A stretch of 57,328 nt of DNA, taken from Cyanobacteria bacterium SIG27. GTDB taxonomy: Bacteria > Cyanobacteriota > Vampirovibrionia > Gastranaerophilales > Gastranaerophilaceae. Position 1 is the stretch's first letter. Every line of letters begins with the position of its first letter. The position numbers were made by a program, and so were the translations under genes. Positions 51,735 to 57,328 of this stretch are shown one piece after another. The stretch is from the NCBI GenBank assembly GCA_015152565.1, contig SUTT01000009.1, positions 1 through 57,328 on the forward strand. Reading direction: 5' to 3'. The notes beneath the pieces were generated by a model that saw only the letters and a program-made list of their open reading frames with translations, was not told where the DNA came from and searched no databases.

Positions 51735-52205
51735 ATGGAATTTAATGCAACATTTTTAGCAACAATTGTTTCTTTTATTATATTCATCTTTTTGATGAAT
51801 AAGATTTTATATGCTCCAATTTTAGATATCATCGAAAAGCGTAAAAATTTTATCGATGAAAACTATAAAAGTGCAGCACAAAATAAAGACGAAGCTAATG
51901 CTTTAATAGAAAAAATCGAAGATAAAAGAAATGTTGCTAAAGATGATGCAAGAATTCAATACTCTGAAACGATTGATGAATTTAAAAATCAAAAAAAACA
52001 AGTAATTCTTGAAGCTCAAAAAGCTGCAAACGAAGAGCTGAGCGCTTCAAACCTTGAATTAAATAGCATTTCAAACAAAACAAAAGAAAGCTTAAAAGAC
52101 TCAATGGTTGGTTTAGCAAATGATATTGTTGAAAAAATTATTGGTTATAAACCCGAAGTTCAAGGTTTTGATAATGAAAAAATAGATGAAATTTTATATA
52201 AATAG
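51735..52205 (+). CDS. atpG: ATP synthase subunit b'
   Basis: One N-terminal membrane helix ('FLATIVSFIIFIFLMNKILYAPILDII') is followed by a long charged helix, the form of a peripheral-stalk subunit (156 aa). A second, different b-type gene follows, which is the b/b' heterodimer arrangement of cyanobacteria and other phototroph lineages. It starts 6 bp after atpE. The gene symbol follows cyanobacterial usage. Confidence 0.88.
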   Translation: MEFNATFLATIVSFIIFIFLMNKILYAPILDIIEKRKNFIDENYKSAAQNKDEANALIEKIEDKRNVAKDDARIQYSETIDEFKNQKKQVILEAQKAANEELSASNLELNSISNKTKESLKDSMVGLANDIVEKIIGYKPEVQGFDNEKIDEILYK

Positions 52206-52216
52206 GTTAACTGTTA

Positions 52217-52840
52217 ATGAATAATAAATGTTTAAATATCATAAAAAAAATAGTTATAGCAATATTAGCAATATTAGCCGTTATTGCCGTACTTGCAATA
52301 TTTTATCTAACAGTTGATTTTCTATTTAAGGGTATACTATCTTACACTTCAAGGGCGGTACTTGCAAACTTCATTGTTTTTGCGACGATAATTTTCATTA
52401 TTTCCAAATTTGCAATTAAACCAAATGAACTTTTAGAAAAAGCTCAAAAAGATATTGAAAATAGCATTAAAAAATCTGAACAAGTAAAGCTAGATTCGCA
52501 AGAACAGCTTTTATCAACTCAAAACAGAATTAAAAATATTGAAGTTGAAGTAGAAGAAATTATTCAAAATTCAAAAACAAATGCACAAAATGCAGGCGCA
52601 AAAATACTTGATGATGCTAATAAAATTGCAATTTCGACAAAAGAAGATATCAAAAAAACAATTCAAAATAACCAATATCTAACTAAAAACGATATCATAA
52701 GAAGAACTTCAAGCGCTTTAATTGAAATTGCCAAAACAAACATCATCAACGAACTAAACAAAAACCCACAACTACACGATAAGCTAATTGACGAGAGCAT
52801 TCAAACAATCTCTCTTAATGAACAGATTAAAGAGGTATAA
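52217..52840 (+). CDS. atpF: ATP synthase subunit b with extra N-terminal helix
   Basis: The protein has the long charged stalk helix of subunit b (~70-200), preceded by two hydrophobic segments: ~10-35 ('KIVIAILAILAVIAVLAIFYL') and ~42-68 ('YTSRAVLANFIVFATIIFIISKFAIKP'). Ordinary b has one; the second segment aligns best with the standard b helix, so the first is an addition. At 207 aa it is longer than b'. It ends 0 bp before atpH. Confidence 0.85.
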   Translation: MNNKCLNIIKKIVIAILAILAVIAVLAIFYLTVDFLFKGILSYTSRAVLANFIVFATIIFIISKFAIKPNELLEKAQKDIENSIKKSEQVKLDSQEQLLSTQNRIKNIEVEVEEIIQNSKTNAQNAGAKILDDANKIAISTKEDIKKTIQNNQYLTKNDIIRRTSSALIEIAKTNIINELNKNPQLHDKLIDESIQTISLNEQIKEV

Positions 52841-53404
52841 ATGGCATCATCAGTAAAACAAAATTGTAAAACAGTAGCAAAAAGATGGGCAAATGCTTTA
52901 ATGGAGCTAACAAGCGAAGATAATAGCATTTCAAAAGACGCTGTTTTAAAAGATTTAAGAGATATAGTTGAAACAATCAATTCATCCCAAGAACTTTTAA
53001 ATGTGATAAATAATCCTAGCGTAACAGTTTTAGAAAAACAAAATGTTATTACAAAACTGTTTAAAAGCTCAATTATGCCAATCGTTTATAATTTTCTTTA
53101 TGTTCTTAATTTAAGAAAAAGACTTGGCGCAATTTTTGAAATTGCAAATGAATATGAAAAGAAATTAGAAAAATTCAAAAATATTATAAGAATAGATGTC
53201 ACATCTGCAATTGATTTAAGCGATGAAAAAAAAGAAGATATCAAAACGAAAATTTCTCAAAAATTAAACAAAAATATTTTGGTGGATTGGAAAGTTAATA
53301 ACAATATCATTGCAGGTTTAATTTTTAAAATTGATGAAACAATCATCGATAACAGCGTTCGATGCAAACTTGAAAGTCTAGGTAGAGTTATTGCAAGAAG
53401 CTAA
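52841..53404 (+). CDS. atpH: ATP synthase subunit delta
   Basis: This is the peripheral-stalk cap that ties b/b' to the F1 head. The N-terminal helical domain contains 'AKRWANALMELT' and 'LLNVINNPSVTVLEKQNVI'. The C-terminal end 'NNNIIAGLIFKIDETIIDNSVRCKLESLGRVI' is the family signature (usually GG...R..D...D.S....L). The 187 aa are normal. It follows atpF directly. Confidence 0.92.
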   Translation: MASSVKQNCKTVAKRWANALMELTSEDNSISKDAVLKDLRDIVETINSSQELLNVINNPSVTVLEKQNVITKLFKSSIMPIVYNFLYVLNLRKRLGAIFEIANEYEKKLEKFKNIIRIDVTSAIDLSDEKKEDIKTKISQKLNKNILVDWKVNNNIIAGLIFKIDETIIDNSVRCKLESLGRVIARS

Positions 53405-53439
53405 AACAAATTTAAAGATAATAGATGAAAGGATAAAAA

Positions 53440-54960
53440 ATGGCGATAATAAGTCCTGATGAAATTAATTCAATATTAAAAGAAAACATCAGAAATTATG
53501 AAACAAAAACAGAAATTATAAACACAGGTTCTGTTGTTGAAATTTCAGATGGCATTTCTCGTATTTATGGTTTGAAAAACGTTATGTCATCAGAACTTGT
53601 CGAGTTTGATGATGAAAATAAAACGCTTGGAATTACTCTAAACCTTGAAGAAGATAACGTCGGAGTTGTAATTTTAGGTGATTATACAGGAATAAAAGAA
53701 GGAATGACTGTTAAATCTACAGGTAAAATCGCTTCTATTCCCGTTGGAGATAATTTAATTGGAAGAATTATTGACCCAACAGGGGTTCCAATTGATGGCA
53801 AAGGAAACATCGAAACATCAAAAACTCGCCCAATTGAAAGAATTGCTCCTGGTATCATTGAAAGAAAATCAGTTCATGAACCACTTCAAACCGGTCTAAC
53901 TGCAATTGATGCTCTAACTCCAATTGGCAGAGGTCAACGTGAACTTATTATTGGCGATAGACAAACTGGTAAAACTGCAATCGCAATTGATACAATCATC
54001 AACCAAAAAGGTAAAGATGTAATTTGTATTTATGTTGCAATCGGTCAAAAAACTTCAACTGTAGCTCACATTGCAAAAACCCTAGAAGAAAAAGGGGCAA
54101 TGGATTATTCTATTATCGTTTCTGCTACTGCTGATAATTCTGCACCATTACAATATATCGCTCCTTTTGCGGGTTGTGCTGTAGCAGAAGAATTTTTAGA
54201 AAGTGGAAAACATGTTTTAATTATATATGATGACCTTACTAAACACGCTCAAGCATATCGTGCGATGTCATTATTATTAAAAAGACCACCAGGACGTGAA
54301 GCATATCCAGGAGATGTATTCTACCTACACTCTCGTTTGTTAGAGCGTGCTTGTAAATTATCAGATGAAAGAGGAGCAGGGTCAATTACAGCTCTTCCTA
54401 TCATTGAAACCCAAGCAGGGGACGTTTCAGCATACATTCCAACAAACGTAATTTCAATTACAGATGGTCAAATTTTCCTTGAATCAAACTTATTTAACTC
54501 AGGTCAAAGACCAGCGATTAACGCAGGTATTTCAGTATCTCGTGTTGGTGGGGCTGCTCAAACAAAAGGTATTAAGCAAGTTGCCGGTCAACTTCGTCTT
54601 GATTTAGCTCAATATAGAGAACTTGCTGCATTTGCTCAATTTGCTTCTGATTTAGACGCTGCAACTAAAGCACAACTTTTAAAAGGTGAAAAATTAACGC
54701 AAATCTTAATTCAGCCTCAATATAACCCATTATCAGTTGCTCAACAAGTTGCAATTTTATTCTGCGGAAACGAGGGATATATTAACGATGTTGAAAATAT
54801 TCACATTCAAGAATTTAAAAAGCAATTCTTTGAATACTTTAGTGCAAACTGTGTTGATTTAGAAACAAGATTAAATGCAGGCGCTAAACTAGAAGACGCT
54901 GATAAAGAAGAACTTGTTAAACATATTGAAAACTTTAAAAATAATGTTTTTAAAGTGTAA
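53440..54960 (+). CDS. atpA: ATP synthase subunit alpha
   Basis: This is the non-catalytic nucleotide-binding F1 subunit. The N-terminal beta-barrel has '[25 protein letters not shown]'. The P-loop is '[15 protein letters not shown]'. '[11 protein letters not shown]'-type '[16 protein letters not shown]' and '[20 protein letters not shown]' are diagnostic. The 506 aa are full length. AAAGGA precedes the ATG. Confidence 0.97.
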   Translation: MAIISPDEINSILKENIRNYETKTEIINTGSVVEISDGISRIYGLKNVMSSELVEFDDENKTLGITLNLEEDNVGVVILGDYTGIKEGMTVKSTGKIASIPVGDNLIGRIIDPTGVPIDGKGNIETSKTRPIERIAPGIIERKSVHEPLQTGLTAIDALTPIGRGQRELIIGDRQTGKTAIAIDTIINQKGKDVICIYVAIGQKTSTVAHIAKTLEEKGAMDYSIIVSATADNSAPLQYIAPFAGCAVAEEFLESGKHVLIIYDDLTKHAQAYRAMSLLLKRPPGREAYPGDVFYLHSRLLERACKLSDERGAGSITALPIIETQAGDVSAYIPTNVISITDGQIFLESNLFNSGQRPAINAGISVSRVGGAAQTKGIKQVAGQLRLDLAQYRELAAFAQFASDLDAATKAQLLKGEKLTQILIQPQYNPLSVAQQVAILFCGNEGYINDVENIHIQEFKKQFFEYFSANCVDLETRLNAGAKLEDADKEELVKHIENFKNNVFKV

Positions 54961-54969
54961 GGAATACTA

Positions 54970-55935
54970 ATGGCAAACCTAAGAAACATAAAAGATAGAA
55001 TAAATTCTATTAAAAATACTCAAAAAATCACAAGAGCAATGAAAATGGTTGCTGCAGCTAAAGTTAAAAAGGCAGAGAGTGCAGTTAAGGCTTCTCGACC
55101 TTTCACTTTGGAATTGTATAAAATGTTTTCTTGGGCATATAAAGAAACCTTGAAAAATTGTTGCGATAAAGTTCAAGCTAAAGTTGCTATTGAAAACTAT
55201 TCAGGTTTATTAGAAAAAAGAGATATCAAAAGCGTTGGAGTTGTAATTGTTTCATCTAACAAAGGCTTAGCTGGTGCATATTGCGCTAATGTTGTTCGAT
55301 ATAGCTTAAATTTAATCAAAAAATACATAAATGAAGGTAAGCAAGTTAAAGTATATTTAATTGGTCAAAAAGCAATTCCTGCAATTAAAAATGCTCAAAG
55401 ACAATTGAATTTTGAAATTAAAAAAACTTATGTTGATATCTTAGAAGACATTAATTCATCTTCAGCTTATGTTGTAGCTAATGCGTTAGCTAATGACTAC
55501 ATCAAAAAAGAAATTGATGAAATTCAACTTATCACAACAAGATATAAAAACATGATGACTTGCTACACTCAAAATTGGCAATTATTACCTGCAATCATTG
55601 ACGATGAAATCTCTGATTTTAGAGATAAAGAGCTTGATGATGAATTGAAAGTTAGCCATGAAGTTCATAAAATCGAACCATTGAGTGAATATTTGCCTAA
55701 TTTAAACGCTGTTTTATCAACTGTTGTTCCAATGTATGTTACAAACATCATTTATCAAGCATTTTTAGAAGCCCAAGCTTCAGAGCTTTCTTCTAGAATG
55801 ACAGCGATGAGTGCTGCTACAAATAATGCTCAAGATATGATTTCAAGCTTAACTATTGAATACAATAAAGCTCGTCAAGCAAAAATTACTCAAGAAATTA
55901 CTGAAGTAATTTCAGGTGCTGGAGCGTTAAAATAG
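54970..55935 (+). CDS. atpC: ATP synthase subunit gamma
   Basis: This is the central rotor shaft. The N-terminal 'LRNIKDRINSIKNTQKITRAMKMVAAAKVKKAE' and the C-terminal 'EAQASELSSRMTAMSAATNNAQDMI' are the paired helices of the coiled coil. At 321 aa it is somewhat longer than the E. coli form, as in cyanobacteria. It is the last ATP synthase gene; beta and epsilon genes are absent, and its 3' end overlaps the convergent aroA by 9 bp. The symbol atpC for gamma follows cyanobacterial usage. Confidence 0.95.
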   Translation: MANLRNIKDRINSIKNTQKITRAMKMVAAAKVKKAESAVKASRPFTLELYKMFSWAYKETLKNCCDKVQAKVAIENYSGLLEKRDIKSVGVVIVSSNKGLAGAYCANVVRYSLNLIKKYINEGKQVKVYLIGQKAIPAIKNAQRQLNFEIKKTYVDILEDINSSSAYVVANALANDYIKKEIDEIQLITTRYKNMMTCYTQNWQLLPAIIDDEISDFRDKELDDELKVSHEVHKIEPLSEYLPNLNAVLSTVVPMYVTNIIYQAFLEAQASELSSRMTAMSAATNNAQDMISSLTIEYNKARQAKITQEITEVISGAGALK

Positions 55936-57222
55936 TTTTTCCATTAATTCAATAAATTCTGGAAAAGAAGTATTTATGCAATCAAAACCGTTAATAGCGG
56001 TTTTTTTGCTGTTAATTAATCCTAAAACATAATAACTCATAGCTAGTCTATGGTCTAAGTACGTTTCAAGTTCAACTTCTTTATTAATTTCTTTTTTTCC
56101 AATTATTTCAAAGCCATCTTCAAATTCAACAATATCTATATCGAGCATTTTAAAGCTTTCAACAATTGTTTTAATTCTATCTGATTCTTTGTTTCTTAAA
56201 TCTTTAGCGTCTTTTATAATCGTTTTACCTTGCGCTTGGCTTGCTAAAACTGCTAAAATTGGGATTTCATCAATAAGACGAGGAATTAAATCGCCAGATA
56301 TTTTAAATGGTTTAATGTTTTTTGTGTAATTTATTTTAATATCTGCAACAGGTTCATTACAAATTGTTTTTTGATTTAATAATTCAAAATCAATTTCAGC
56401 TTGTTTAAAAACATCAATTATACCCGTTCTTGTTGGGTTCATTCCAACGTTTTTAATTACAATTGATGAATTAGGCACAATTGCAGCTGCTACCATAAAA
56501 AACGCAGCAGATGAAATATCGCCCACAACTTCAAGGTTTTTTGGGGTTAATTTTGATTTTTCAATTTCTGAAAAATAACCGTTTTCATCCCTGCCTGTAG
56601 TGATTGACGCTCCTAAATATTCAAGCATAATTTCAGAGTGGTTACGAGATAAACTTGGTTCATAAATTCTTGTTTTACCGTTTGCACCTAACCCTGCAAG
56701 TAATAAACAACTTTTAACTTGGGCTGAAGCAATTGGGGAATGATAAGTAATACCATTTAAATTTTGCCCTTTGATTTTTAAAGGCAATTTATTATCGTTT
56801 GAAATAATTTCAGCGCCCATTTGGCTTAATGGTTCGATTATGCGCTTCATAGGGCGTTTTGATAGACTTTCATCACCAATTAATTCTACATCAAAACCTT
56901 GACTAGCAAAAAAACCCGACAAAAGCCTTGTTGTAGTGCCACTGTTTCCGCAATATAAGGGTCCTTTTGGTGCTGAAAATCCATTTGAGCTATCTAAAAT
57001 TAAATCTCTTTTAGAAATAAAATTATATTTTACTCCTAATTTTTCAAAAATTTTAAGAGTATTTAAGCAATCTTCACCAAGTGAAAGATTTTTAATTTCA
57101 ACTTTTCCACTTGTTAAAGCGCCAAAAATAATAGCTCTATGAGATATAGATTTATCGGGTGGAATAGTTATTTCACCCGATAAACCAGTAATATTTTTCT
57201 GTATAATATATTGATTAACCAT
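55927..57222 (-). CDS. aroA: 3-phosphoshikimate 1-carboxyvinyltransferase (EPSP synthase)
   Basis: AroA joins phosphoenolpyruvate and shikimate-3-phosphate in aromatic amino-acid synthesis. Signatures are 'PPDKSISHRA' with Lys24, 'GNSGTTTRLLSGF', 'RPMKRIIEPLSQMGA', 'SAQVKSCLLLAGL', 'DISSAAFFMVAAAI' and 'LRNKESDRI'. The 431 aa are full length. The ATG overlaps the stop of the preceding gene on the minus strand (ATGGTTAA), indicating translational coupling. The motif order is close to the class II type of EPSP synthase, but that assignment is tentative. Confidence 0.95.
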   Translation of the reverse strand: MVNQYIIQKNITGLSGEITIPPDKSISHRAIIFGALTSGKVEIKNLSLGEDCLNTLKIFEKLGVKYNFISKRDLILDSSNGFSAPKGPLYCGNSGTTTRLLSGFFASQGFDVELIGDESLSKRPMKRIIEPLSQMGAEIISNDNKLPLKIKGQNLNGITYHSPIASAQVKSCLLLAGLGANGKTRIYEPSLSRNHSEIMLEYLGASITTGRDENGYFSEIEKSKLTPKNLEVVGDISSAAFFMVAAAIVPNSSIVIKNVGMNPTRTGIIDVFKQAEIDFELLNQKTICNEPVADIKINYTKNIKPFKISGDLIPRLIDEIPILAVLASQAQGKTIIKDAKDLRNKESDRIKTIVESFKMLDIDIVEFEDGFEIIGKKEINKEVELETYLDHRLAMSYYVLGLINSKKTAINGFDCINTSFPEFIELMEKLF

Positions 57223-57328
57223 TAGCTAATTCTTTTACAAAGTTTGGAACTGCAAAAACTGCACTATGAAGTTCTCTATTATAAATTTTGCAAGTTTTTT
57301 GAATATCTGCTGCTCTTTGTTCATCGAT
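57215..57328 (-). CDS. speE: C-terminal end of probable spermidine synthase (partial)
   Basis: The last 37 codons of a gene that continues beyond the window. The readable end includes 'YNRELHSAVFAVPNFVKELANG', which fits the conserved C-terminus of spermidine synthases ('YN...H.A.F.LP.FV.EL'). The stop codon lies inside the aroA start. The enzyme transfers aminopropyl groups and releases methylthioadenosine. Only the tail is visible, so confidence is moderate. Confidence 0.65.
   Translation of the reverse strand: MDEQRAADIQKTCKIYNRELHSAVFAVPNFVKELANG

Noticed and set aside
1-57328. tRNA or rRNA genes, transposases, prophage genes
   Set aside because: No T-loop/acceptor pattern, rRNA segment, DDE transposase or phage structural protein was recognised on either strand.

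Overview
The window is AT-rich, densely coded chromosomal DNA from a diderm bacterium related to cyanobacteria. The best fit is a non-photosynthetic Melainabacteria/Vampirovibrionia genome, probably of the gut-associated Gastranaerophilales. Four features support this. The ATP synthase genes run a-c-b'-b-delta-alpha-gamma, with a duplicated b/b' subunit and with beta and epsilon absent, as in cyanobacteria. NusB is long, as in cyanobacteria. OmpH and LspA indicate an outer membrane and lipoprotein processing. An oxygen-sensitive class III ribonucleotide reductase points to anaerobic life. The taxonomic call is an inference from gene content and order; no search was run. I see no tRNA, rRNA, CRISPR array, transposase or prophage.

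Layout. Positions 1-507 are a gene-free tract of stacked inverted repeats. Positions 508-3483 hold a giant prepilin-like glycine/cysteine-rich surface protein and a divergent XRE regulator. Positions 3495-15225 are mainly housekeeping: YqeK, NadD, RqcH/NFACT, InfC with an AUU start, MtnA, RuvC, a GT-C-like membrane protein, NadE, OmpH and NrdD. Positions 15356-21186 hold a GHL10-type glycosidase, a 1008-residue coiled-coil protein and an NrtR-like regulator. Positions 21189-24096 hold a second XRE regulator plus divergent prepilin-like protein; here three palindromic repeat elements are read in frame into the N-terminus. Positions 24188-28446 hold an MnmC-like methyltransferase, two WYL regulators and an amino-acid permease. 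Positions 28520-32303 hold GrpE, DnaJ, a YncE-like propeller and an O-methyltransferase. Positions 32304-36895 form a minus-strand envelope and maturation block that includes RluD and LspA. Positions 36926-45400 hold a DUF115 protein and a compact chemosensory system (response regulator, double CheW, MCP, CheA-REC). Positions 45397-50648 hold ComEC, FtsY, NusB and a GT4 glycosyltransferase. Positions 50765-55935 are the ATP synthase operon, followed by AroA and the end of a probable spermidine synthase gene on the minus strand.

How the genes may work together. Two XRE/prepilin modules share layout, protein architecture and a 23-nt 3' flank next to the terminator, so they look like one duplicated, separately regulated surface-protein system. 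Type IV pilin-type leaders, ComEC and a twitching-type chemosensory cluster all fit a pilus, uptake or adhesion lifestyle. NadD, NadE and the NrtR-like regulator touch NAD metabolism; NadE appears to have lost its glutaminase catalytic residues. SpeE would make the methylthioadenosine whose salvage passes through MtnA. Several genes have a -10 hexamer exactly six bases before the ATG and no Shine-Dalgarno, which suggests leaderless mRNAs.
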